From positions 1-5,006 of the forward strand of contig CAILTZ010000154.1 in NCBI GenBank assembly GCA_903837255.1: a stretch of DNA of 5,006 bases, given 5' to 3'. The position numbers and the translations under genes were made by a program. The notes beneath the pieces are model-generated. The model made no database searches. It saw nothing but the letters and a program-made list of their open reading frames with translations, and was not told the origin of the DNA. Below, in pieces: positions 1 to 5,006 of the stretch. Positions within the stretch are counted from its first letter, which is position 1; each line of letters begins with the position of its first letter. The DNA is from an uncultured Pirellula sp. GTDB lineage: Bacteria > Planctomycetota > Planctomycetia > Pirellulales > Pirellulaceae.

Positions 1-224
1 GAGCATCTTCTCCGGTCATTTGGAAATCCCATACTCTCAAGCGAAATCGTTGAATGTGAACCCAGTAACTCCATTTGTCGCTTGGCACACATACTTTGCG
101 ACCCGATGCGATCAGAGCCATAGTTATGCCCGGAGCCACTCAGACGGTAATGTTTCCCTGCCGAGTGTTGGCTGATGATGTCGGCTTGCTGCTCGCGTGT
201 AAGTGCCGGCTTGGTGTACTTCAT
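1..224 (-). CDS. Partial gene with Abi_2-like N-terminus, probably broken
   Basis: The ATG at 222-224 opens a frame that stays open for 74 codons to the window edge. The first residues, MKYTKPALTREQQADI, closely match how Abi_2 family proteins (AbiD/AbiF-type phage abortive infection factors, usually around 300 residues) begin, and a YRLSG motif follows at about residues 27-31, also typical of the family. In intact members about 20 residues separate these two blocks; here there are about 10. After YRLSG I recognise nothing. This suggests an internal deletion or a fusion to unrelated DNA soon after the start. The start is well supported by a GGAGG box 6 nt upstream. It lies 215 bp downstream of fic on the same strand, a place where type I restriction loci often carry extra defence genes. 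A different frame from ATG 119-121 is also open to the edge and could be the true coding frame at the far left. Function of the product, if any, is unknown. Confidence 0.4.
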   Translation of the reverse strand, partial: MKYTKPALTREQQADIISQHSAGKHYRLSGSGHNYGSDRIGSQSMCAKRQMELLGSHSTISLESMGFPNDRRRC

Positions 225-230
225 GTACCA

Positions 231-235
231 CCTCC
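231..235 (-). promoter_or_regulatory. Strong Shine-Dalgarno box for the Abi-like gene
   Basis: The minus strand reads GGAGG followed by six bases and then ATG at 224-222. This is a near-ideal ribosome binding site, better than that of most genes here, and it decides the start of the Abi-like frame. Confidence 0.6.
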
Positions 236-296
236 GAGTCCATAAATAGAAAGACCCGACGAAGTGTGCGTGTCTTGCGACATAGGCCCGCCCGTA

Positions 297-402
297 GACC
301 TGTCCAAATTCCCTCGAAAACTGGACCGATGGTGGGCGATATGTCCACGCGGTGGACATGTTCTGCGGACATGGGTAAAAAGCCGCCGTTTTTGGACACG
401 TC
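297..402. repeat. Nested inverted repeats of TGTCC/GGACA
   Basis: A 19-bp palindrome at 341-359 reads ATGTCCAC-GCG-GTGGACAT with perfect 8-bp arms. Around it, 297-308 (GACCTGTCCAAA) and 391-402 (TTTGGACACGTC) form a second inverted pair matching at 11 of 12 positions. Both pairs share nearly the same centre, 349.5 and 350. Extra half-sites are CGGACAT at 366-372 and TGGACC at 322-327. The 225-439 stretch has no convincing gene, so this is its main content. It could be an operator cluster for a dimeric regulator in front of the Abi-like gene, or a relic of a mobile element. It does not look like a rho-independent terminator, since no T-run follows the central stem on either strand. Confidence 0.6.
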
Positions 403-439
403 GATGTGGGATGATGGCCCGGATAAGTCGCCGTCGAAA

Positions 440-1522
440 TCATTTTTGAAGCACTTCCAACAGAGCCGTGTGTTTGTAAATCGTTTCCCGACCGTGCTTT
501 TCGCTAACCATCACACCGATTCGCTCTAGCTCCTGCAAGTATTCCGAGGCCGTCTTTCGCTTGGCGATTCCCGCATCGACAATAAAACTGATCTTGCAGT
601 AGGGCTGTCGGAATATCAGCTCGATGAGTTCCTTGGAGTAGATCTTGGGTGCCTCGGTACGACATCGGTCCATGGTCAGATCGAAGAGTTCGCGGATGGC
701 CTGAATGCGACCGGTCGTCCAAAGAGCCGTTTCCTCGACGCCGCGAAGCATGTAGAGCAACCACGGTTCCCAGTCGTCGCTTTCGGTCACTTCCCGCAGC
801 AGGCGGTAATAATCCGGCTTGTTCTGGATGATGAAGCGGCTGATGTAAAGGACGGGGATCTGCAACAATCCCATATGCACTAAATACAAGATGTTGAGGA
901 TCCGACCGGTTCTGCCGTTGCCATCGGTGAATGGATGGATCGCTTCGAACTGGTAGTGGGCGACCGCCATTCGGATCAGGGGATCTGGCCCATCTGCCGC
1001 AAGTAGATAGGACTCCAGATTACGCAACTTCTCTGCCAGTTCCGGCCCTCCCGAGGGCGGAGTGTAGATCACGCTCCGCGTTCGGGTATCGCTGATTCTT
1101 ACATGATCGCTGGGCGAGCGGAAATCGACCGTTTGTCCCCGCAGGATACGGCAGGTTTCGCGAACGAGCTCGATCGAAAACGGCTGAGAGGCAAGGGCTT
1201 CGTAGCCGTTGCGAAGCGCTGTGCGGTAGCGTAAGACTTCCTTGGTGCTTGGATCGGCATCCACCGACTCTTCCACCGCCGCGCGAAATAAATCGTCCTG
1301 AGTGGTGACAATGTTTTCAATTTCAGAGCTCAGCTTCGCTTCTTGCAATGGAATGGCATTGATAAGGATCGCTTGATCGGGAATCAGCCCGCCAGCACCC
1401 TTGAGTTCGGCAAGCGCCCGGCTAGCGGCAACGCACTGCTTGAGCACAGCCTTGGTCTCGACGTCCGCACGCGGTGGCAACGATGGGAGATCGTCGTACG
1501 GCTGCTGGGGGTTAAAGCCCAT
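440..1522 (-). CDS. fic: Fic family protein AMP-transferase (class II, SoFic-like)
   Basis: A 360-residue Fic-domain enzyme, expected to move AMP from ATP onto a hydroxyl side chain of a target protein in the cytoplasm. The catalytic motif is complete: [12 protein letters not shown] at residues 196-207, with H196 as general base, D200 for metal and the GNGR loop for phosphates. VIYTPP at 151-156 is the flap that docks the target. S65-S-E-I-E69-N70 fits the [S/T]xxxE[G/N] inhibitory motif, and its position before the Fic core makes this class II, where the glutamate blocks ATP binding until relieved. Residues about 10-90 form the usual N-terminal Fic_N region; about 290-360 look like a winged helix, as in Shewanella SoFic, which has nearly the same length. 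The start overlaps the last 11 bases of hsdM and has AAAGGGG 7 nt upstream, inside hsdM, so translation is probably coupled. Fic genes of this kind are often seen inside type I restriction operons; the substrate here is unknown. Confidence 0.93.
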   Translation of the reverse strand: MGFNPQQPYDDLPSLPPRADVETKAVLKQCVAASRALAELKGAGGLIPDQAILINAIPLQEAKLSSEIENIVTTQDDLFRAAVEESVDADPSTKEVLRYRTALRNGYEALASQPFSIELVRETCRILRGQTVDFRSPSDHVRISDTRTRSVIYTPPSGGPELAEKLRNLESYLLAADGPDPLIRMAVAHYQFEAIHPFTDGNGRTGRILNILYLVHMGLLQIPVLYISRFIIQNKPDYYRLLREVTESDDWEPWLLYMLRGVEETALWTTGRIQAIRELFDLTMDRCRTEAPKIYSKELIELIFRQPYCKISFIVDAGIAKRKTASEYLQELERIGVMVSEKHGRETIYKHTALLEVLQK

Positions 1523-3131
1523 AACCTAGCCCCTTTAGGTTCGCTTTAATGGTCTGCTCTAGCTTGGCGGACTCAGCGAATTGGGCTTGCAACTCTGCCA
1601 CAAGTCTCGGCATCTTTTCCTCGAATGGCTCGCCGTCGTCCTCGACTTCTTCAGCACCGACATAGCGACCTGGGGTTAGAACATAGCCATGCGAGGCGAT
1701 CTGTTCGGTGGTGGCGGAAAAACAAAAGCCGGCAATGTCGGTGTAGGTGGGAGCGGTGTGGTGGTTCTCTTGTGGTTTCGTCACAGGCTGGAAGCCTATG
1801 CCACGCCAGGTGTGGTAGGTGGAGGTGATTTTCTTTAGGTCTGCGTCGGTCAGCTCGCGGTGCACACGATCGATGAGCGTGCCGAGCTTGCGGGCGTCGA
1901 TGAACAGGGTTTGCTTGCGACGGTCGCGGAACCCCCGTTTGGAATCCGATTTTTTGCTTTTAGCTAAGAACCAAAGACATACCGGAATCTGGGTGCTGTA
2001 GAAGAGCTGACCAGGAAGCGCGACCATGCAGTCGACAAGGTCTGCTTCAATCATCGCGCGGCGAATCTCCCCTTCGCCGGACTGGTTGGAAGACATGCTC
2101 CCATTGGCTAGTACAAAACCAGCCATGCCCTCTGGGGCTAGGTGGTGGATGAAATGCTGCACCCAAGCGAAGTTCGCATTCCCCTTGGGCGGCACTCCAA
2201 ACTGCCATCGCACGTCGTCATCCTTGCGGAACCAATCCGAGTCGTTGAACGGCGGATTCGCAAGCACGTAGTCGGCGCGGAGGTCTGGATGCTGGACGTT
2301 GCGGAACGTGTCGGCGTGTTCCTTGCCGATGTCGGCCTCGATGCCTCGGATGGAGAGGTTCATGATCGCAAGACGCCGCGTGGTGGCGTTGCTCTCTTGG
2401 CCGTAGATGCTGATGTCCCCAAGCTTCCCTCCATGGGACTCGACGAACTTCTCCGACTGCACAAACATCCCACCCGATCCACAAGCCGGGTCATAGATCC
2501 GACCTTGGTAAGGAGCAAGCATTTCAACGAGCAGCCGCACGACACATGAAGGCGTATAGAACTGGCCCCCGTTTTTGCCTTCGGCGCTGGCAAACCGGGT
2601 AAGGAAATACTCATACACTCGGCCGAGCAGATCGACCGAGCGGTGGGTGGTCTCCCCCTCGCTCGCAGCGGTCAGGCTGATGGTGGCAATAAGGTCGATC
2701 AGTTCGCCGAGCCGGTGTTTATCCAGACCGGGACGAGCGTAGTCCTTGGGCAGGACCCCTTTGAGGCGTGGGTTGTCGCGCTCGATGGCGACCATGGCAT
2801 CATCGACGACTTTGCCGATCGTGGGCTGCTTGGCGTTGGCCTGAAGGTGGGACCAGCGGGCGTCGGTGGGCACCCAGAAAACGTTTTCCGCTTTGTATTC
2901 GTCCGGGTCTTCGGGATTTGCCCCGGCGTAGTCCCCTTCGCCTGCCAGAAGCTTGGCTCGATGCTCCTCGAAGGTATCGGAGATGTATTTCAAGAAGATC
3001 AGGCCGAGAACCACGTGCTTATATTCCGCGGCATCCATGTTGTTGCGGAGCTTATCGGCGGCAAGCCAGAGTTTGGCCTCGAAGCCGATGTTGGCGGTTG
3101 TCTTGGTTTCGGATGCTTTCTTCTTGGCCAT
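1512..3131 (-). CDS. hsdM: Type I restriction-modification system DNA methyltransferase subunit (HsdM)
   Basis: A 539-residue HsdM, the subunit that transfers a methyl group from S-adenosylmethionine to adenine N6 as part of an HsdM2-HsdS complex, and that forms the restriction enzyme when HsdR joins. The N-terminal helical domain (about 14-150, with [17 protein letters not shown] and [14 protein letters not shown]) is typical. GGQFYTP at 188-194 precedes the SAM-binding motif DPACGSGG (214-221), and the catalytic motif NPPF is at 292-295; all key residues are present. The C-terminus carries [20 protein letters not shown] (481-500) and a predicted coiled coil (about 503-530) used for contact with HsdS. 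The length and order are normal except for an extra segment at about residues 444-461, after YHTWRG, where relatives have only five or six residues. ATG at 3131 is chosen because MAKKK is followed directly by the family start; AAGGA lies 12 nt upstream, a weak and distant site. fic overlaps its end. No hsdS or hsdR is in the window. Confidence 0.96.
   Translation of the reverse strand: MAKKKASETKTTANIGFEAKLWLAADKLRNNMDAAEYKHVVLGLIFLKYISDTFEEHRAKLLAGEGDYAGANPEDPDEYKAENVFWVPTDARWSHLQANAKQPTIGKVVDDAMVAIERDNPRLKGVLPKDYARPGLDKHRLGELIDLIATISLTAASEGETTHRSVDLLGRVYEYFLTRFASAEGKNGGQFYTPSCVVRLLVEMLAPYQGRIYDPACGSGGMFVQSEKFVESHGGKLGDISIYGQESNATTRRLAIMNLSIRGIEADIGKEHADTFRNVQHPDLRADYVLANPPFNDSDWFRKDDDVRWQFGVPPKGNANFAWVQHFIHHLAPEGMAGFVLANGSMSSNQSGEGEIRRAMIEADLVDCMVALPGQLFYSTQIPVCLWFLAKSKKSDSKRGFRDRRKQTLFIDARKLGTLIDRVHRELTDADLKKITSTYHTWRGIGFQPVTKPQENHHTAPTYTDIAGFCFSATTEQIASHGYVLTPGRYVGAEEVEDDGEPFEEKMPRLVAELQAQFAESAKLEQTIKANLKGLGYGL
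1530..1536 (-). promoter_or_regulatory. Ribosome binding site of fic, inside the hsdM 3' end
   Basis: The minus strand has AAAGGGG seven bases before the fic ATG (1522-1520). It lies within the last codons of hsdM, and the two genes overlap as ATGGGCTTTAA, so ribosomes finishing hsdM can restart on fic. This supports the fic start and an hsdM-fic operon. Confidence 0.7.
1749..1802 (-). repeat. Repeat-like in-frame insertion in hsdM
   Basis: The hsdM strand contains GCATAGGCTTCCAGCCTG (within 1782-1800), with the small inverted repeat AGGCT-TCC-AGCCT. It encodes GIGFQPVTK, which fills the loop between TWRG and YTDIAGFC. HsdM relatives have a much shorter loop here, so some 12 residues are extra. 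I recall this DNA motif as a short repeat dispersed in planctomycete genomes (GFQPV on one strand, RQAGSL on the other). The insertion is a multiple of three and leaves all motifs intact, so the protein is probably functional. The exact ends are uncertain. Confidence 0.5.
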
Positions 3132-3167
3132 TGATGGGCGAATTCCTTGTCCGTGTGTTGCTTTGAT

Positions 3168-3196
3168 TTTGTAACGGGCTTGGCTGCCTGTTTCAA
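3168..3196 (-). promoter_or_regulatory. Candidate sigma-70-type promoter for hsdM-fic
   Basis: On the minus strand TTGAAA (3196-3191) and TACAAA (3173-3168) are separated by exactly 17 bases, matching -35 at five of six and -10 at four of six positions. Transcription would begin near 3161, leaving a leader of about 30 nt before the hsdM ATG. This is a sequence match only; planctomycete promoters are often weakly conserved. Confidence 0.45.
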
Positions 3197-3221
3197 TAGC
3201 TTGTCCAGATCACTTCGCTAG

Positions 3222-3286
3222 CCGCTTACAGACAACGGGTTGAGTTTGAACCTGAGCAGCGGAAGCCGCTCGGTTTTTGTAAGCGG
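3222..3286. repeat. Inverted repeat CCGCTTACA/TGTAAGCGG with inner hairpin
   Basis: Perfect 9-bp arms lie at 3222-3230 and 3278-3286, with a 47-nt loop. The loop holds a second small stem, AGCGG-AAG-CCGCT (3258-3270), followed on the plus strand by CGG and five T. The right arm is shared with the larger inverted repeat at 3281-3393, so both cannot form together. It sits between the DCD-like gene and the hsdM promoter. Role unknown. Confidence 0.55.
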
Positions 3287-3393
3287 AACGGCGCAATCCG
3301 TCCGGTGAAGGTCCAGCGGTCATATTGCATGATCGATCCCCGAGGGTATCTCAGGATATGATAACTCACCGGGCAGCTTGCGCTGTTCCGCTT
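3281..3393. repeat. Long imperfect inverted repeat (113 bp)
   Basis: Arms of 28 nt at 3281-3308 and 3366-3393 match at 24 of 28 positions. Both begin AAGCGGAAC and end CCGGTGA when read inward. Further in, TCATAT (3320-3325) pairs with ATATGA (3356-3361), and 3335-3350 makes an imperfect GATCCCC/GGGTATC tip. The whole would fold into one long bulged hairpin as DNA or RNA. It could be a MITE-like or REP-like element, a structured RNA, or a degenerate integron attC site; however, the arms lack the standard attC end boxes. No target-site duplication is evident. With 3222-3286 it explains most of the gene-free stretch 3197-3516; I see nothing else there. Confidence 0.65.
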
Positions 3394-3516
3394 GGATGTG
3401 CCGATTGTCCACCAAATTTAGGCGGTCGGCAACATGGAAAACGGACTTTGTGCAATTCGCTCATTGCGAAATCTCATGCCAGAGCGGATAAGCAGCAAGC
3501 GAGCAGGATTTGAGCG

Positions 3517-3894
3517 TTAGGGTTTTTGGGCAAGCAACGCATTCGCGAGTTTTTCGCCGATCGATGCATCGAGAAGTCCTTCGAAGCGTCCGGCGGAGGG
3601 GTTAATCCCGAGCTCTGCAAGAGTCTCGCGAGGGACATCTTGAGGGCGAGCGATGGCCGGTTCGATCATGACTTGGAACGGAAACCTACCGCGCCAAAGT
3701 TTGGGAACTAGGCCCCGGGCACCATTGGTCTTTGCTTTCCAGAGGCCCAGCAGCACACCGGTCTCGTAGTGGTGCAAGAAGAGAAAATCCCCTTGGGTTA
3801 CTTGCAATGGCCAAGCGGTATTCGAAGCGAAAACTTGATGCGTCATGCAATCCAGATAGGTATCGCTGTTGCACTCAAAGACAAAATGGCTCAT
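3517..3894 (-). CDS. Small DCD-domain-like (probable PUA-like fold) protein
   Basis: A 125-residue soluble protein with no signal peptide or membrane segment. I assign it by pattern to the DCD (development and cell death) domain type: it opens with HFVFECNSDTYLDCM (3-17) and continues with GDFLFLHHYETGVLLGLWKA (35-54), then GRFPFQVMIE (69-78) and a late GRFEGLL (102-108) before a C-terminal helix. That order of a hydrophobic strand with N-D/E-T, a GD-FLF-Y turn and GRFP-QV is what stand-alone prokaryotic DCD-like proteins show. I believe the domain is grouped with PUA-like folds, which include ASCH, EVE, YTH and SRA readers of modified or structured nucleic acid. The role is unproven. ATG 3894 is the only suitable start: an in-frame TGA lies shortly upstream and no ATG comes between. 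No Shine-Dalgarno box is visible. It points towards hsdM, 385 bp away, and could be part of the same defence cluster. An ASCH or EVE protein is the main alternative. Confidence 0.65.
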   Translation of the reverse strand: MSHFVFECNSDTYLDCMTHQVFASNTAWPLQVTQGDFLFLHHYETGVLLGLWKAKTNGARGLVPKLWRGRFPFQVMIEPAIARPQDVPRETLAELGINPSAGRFEGLLDASIGEKLANALLAQKP

Positions 3895-3945
3895 GGGTGG
3901 GGATTTACAGGCTGAGGGACGTTCATCTTTTGGATGTCATGCAGT

Positions 3946-4260
3946 CTAGCGTAAATTGAGGTGGATCGAAATCGCGGAGGGCCGGAGAGACACACCTTTC
4001 TGCCAACATGCTATGTGGTTCTCAAGCGAAGTTAACCAGAAGTATGTACTCCCCTTGAGCCGATCATCCCCATCCTTGAGCAGTCGCTTATGTTCTCCAC
4101 GGCGGACTTTGTCGACAGCATCGTTGGCCATGCCGATCCGTGGAAGCTCCGATGGTTCCTTTCTCGCTTTTCCACGAGCAACTGCACGTTCGATGATATG
4201 CCGCAGGGCGTCTCTGGTGCTATCAAGAAACGCGGTGGGTTCCAACCGTTTCGCGAACTT
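3946..4260 (-). pseudogene. ISL3-family transposase remnant, internally deleted
   Basis: The minus frame holds ALRHIIERAVARGKARKEPS, then ELPRIGMA, and directly afterwards NDAVDKVRRGEHKRLLKDGD-DRLKGSTYFWL. These are two well-known blocks of ISL3-family transposases: the ERAVARG block just before the first catalytic Asp, and the DAVDKVRR-EHK/GDDRLKG block after the second. In an intact enzyme of about 400 residues they are separated by more than 100 residues with DDE-type catalytic positions; here they are joined near 4124-4132, so that part is gone. Upstream the frame meets a TAG at about 4300-4302, and no zinc-finger N-terminus is seen; downstream the match fades after WLTSLENH and the frame ends near 3946. 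There is no good ATG; TTG at 4245 is the nearest start. I could not identify terminal inverted repeats. It cannot encode an active transposase. Confidence 0.75.
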
Positions 4261-4512
4261 GGACGTGTCGCAGGCCGACGAAATCGGATGGAGATTCCCC
4301 TACGTAGGATTCCAAACGCAGCTCAGGACAGGGGGGCTGGACTTGAGTAAATCAACGATTCGACTTGGAAATCGATCTCTCTGGGCTTTTTCATCGTTAT
4401 AAACCTCACGCACGGGCCTACCGGCTACCGATACCAAACCCAACGTGTCGCGGATCGCGGTTTACGCGTCTGGCGATTTTGCTGTGTGGGTATTTAGGGG
4501 CGGATGGATCCA

Positions 4513-5006
4513 ATGAAAACAAAAAATAGGCGGCGTTTTCTCCTGGAATTGCAAAACTCATTGCGTTTCGCCTGCGTTCTTGGCGCGGGCACTTGCGCAG
4601 CGGTTTCTTACTTTCCTGCCGGTGTCCAAGCGCAAGAAACCAACGGGCTTGCCAAGGCAAACCACCTCAGAGCCACCGAGCGGTGCGATACGGCTGGCGG
4701 TCCATTGGCTGGTAGCCTCTGCGACGATCCAACCGGCTCGGCGGAACGTGGCAGCGGGGTGTCTGGCGTCCGGGGGGCCGGCCAACCCGCATGCGATGCG
4801 GCGCCAGGGGCTTGCGATTCGCTCGGTGCCTCCAGTGGAGCTTCCCAAGAGGAGTGCGTGCTTTTTCCATCGCTTGCGGCGACTCGCAAAGAGTGGGAGC
4901 AAAGCGGTTTTGTGCTCCAGAACAACCTGACACAGTTCTATTTTGGGAACACCTCTGGGGGAGTCGAACGGGATTTCCGATACGCAGGCCACGGCGATTA
5001 CTTGGC
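4513..5006 (+). CDS. Carbohydrate porin, OprB-like (N-terminal part, runs off window)
   Basis: The frame encodes 164 residues up to the window edge without a stop. Residues 1-40 look like a long Sec signal peptide: a basic start MKTKNRRR, a hydrophobic stretch about 19-34, and a V-Q-A cleavage site before Q41. Residues 41-116 form a low-complexity Gly/Ala/Ser linker with cysteines at 58, 70, 94, 101 and 115. From 117 the sequence LFPSLAATRKEWEQSGFVLQ leads into NNLTQFYFGNTSGG (137-150) and YAGHGDYL (157-164). This is the opening of OprB-type carbohydrate-selective porins as found in planctomycetes, which form outer-membrane beta-barrels for sugar uptake; the full length would be roughly 450-550 residues. 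An in-frame ATG at 4504 is an alternative start; AGGGG at 4496-4500 is 3 nt from that one and 12 nt from 4513, so neither is ideal, and a TAG at 4495-4497 bars anything earlier. I prefer 4513 for the shorter signal peptide. The upstream 4261-4503 shows no clear promoter or other gene. Confidence 0.8.
   Translation, partial: MKTKNRRRFLLELQNSLRFACVLGAGTCAAVSYFPAGVQAQETNGLAKANHLRATERCDTAGGPLAGSLCDDPTGSAERGSGVSGVRGAGQPACDAAPGACDSLGASSGASQEECVLFPSLAATRKEWEQSGFVLQNNLTQFYFGNTSGGVERDFRYAGHGDYL

Noticed and set aside
124..399. A 91-codon open frame on the minus strand across the palindrome region
   Set aside because: It overlaps the better supported Abi-like start in another frame, has no ribosome site or recognisable domain, and runs through the inverted repeats.
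2643..3134. A 163-codon frame on the plus strand opposite the hsdM N-terminus
   Set aside because: It lies wholly antisense to well-conserved hsdM codons and shows no family resemblance; it is a shadow.
3255..3278. Stem AGCGG/CCGCT followed by a T-run as a rho-independent terminator
   Set aside because: The T-run is on the plus strand, where no gene ends nearby; the stem is only 5 bp and forms part of a larger inverted repeat.
3281..3520. Integron attC site at the long hairpin or at the GCGTTAG after the DCD-like gene
   Set aside because: The CCGGTGA segment and hairpin shape are reminiscent, but no matched RYYYAAC/GTTRRRY boxes were found at the arm ends and no integrase is present.
3956..4402. 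A 148-codon frame on the plus strand over the transposase remnant
   Set aside because: The transposase blocks are clearly on the opposite strand, and the plus product is Arg/Ser-rich without motifs.
4558..4992. Several open frames on the minus strand and one in another plus frame over the porin
   Set aside because: High GC keeps several frames open here; only the frame from 4513 gives a signal peptide and the OprB signature.
1..5006. CRISPR array, tRNA or rRNA genes
   Set aside because: No regularly spaced direct repeats, no tRNA-like T-loop and acceptor pattern, and no rRNA segments were seen on either strand.

Overview
The window looks like a bacterial chromosomal defence or accessory island, probably from a planctomycete of the Rhodopirellula/Pirellulaceae type. 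The best clue is the start of an outer-membrane porin at the right edge. It has a long signal peptide, a Cys-rich linker and an LTQFYFGNTSGG-type OprB strand, which I recognise from planctomycete carbohydrate porins. A GCATAGGCTTCCAGCCTG-type repeat, which I recall as scattered through planctomycete genomes, points the same way. The assignment rests on memory of these families, not on a search.

Layout, left to right. Positions 1-224 (minus strand) hold the start of a gene with a strong ribosome binding site and an N-terminus like Abi_2 (AbiD/AbiF-type abortive infection) proteins; the similarity breaks off early and the gene is probably broken. Positions 225-439 have no convincing gene but hold a nested set of TGTCC/GGACA inverted repeats. 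Positions 440-1522 (minus) encode a class II Fic protein AMP-transferase. Positions 1512-3131 (minus) encode HsdM, the DNA methyltransferase subunit of a type I restriction-modification system; it has a short in-frame insertion that looks like a genomic repeat. A fair promoter sits just upstream at 3168-3196. Positions 3197-3516 are non-coding and rich in inverted repeats that share one arm. Positions 3517-3894 (minus) encode a small protein that resembles the DCD domain, a probable PUA-like fold. Positions about 3946-4260 (minus) are the remains of an ISL3-family transposase with its catalytic middle deleted. Positions 4513-5006 (plus) are the N-terminal part of the porin, which continues beyond the window.

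hsdM and fic overlap by 11 bp and should be translated together from one transcript running leftward. HsdM needs a specificity subunit (HsdS) to find its target, and HsdR to cut. Neither is in the window, so they must lie beyond position 1, be supplied elsewhere, or be lost. The Abi-like gene start downstream of fic and the DCD-like gene upstream of hsdM share the orientation, which suggests an anti-phage cluster. The transposase relic and the repeats show that the locus has been rearranged. The porin is divergent from this cluster and is probably an ordinary housekeeping neighbour.
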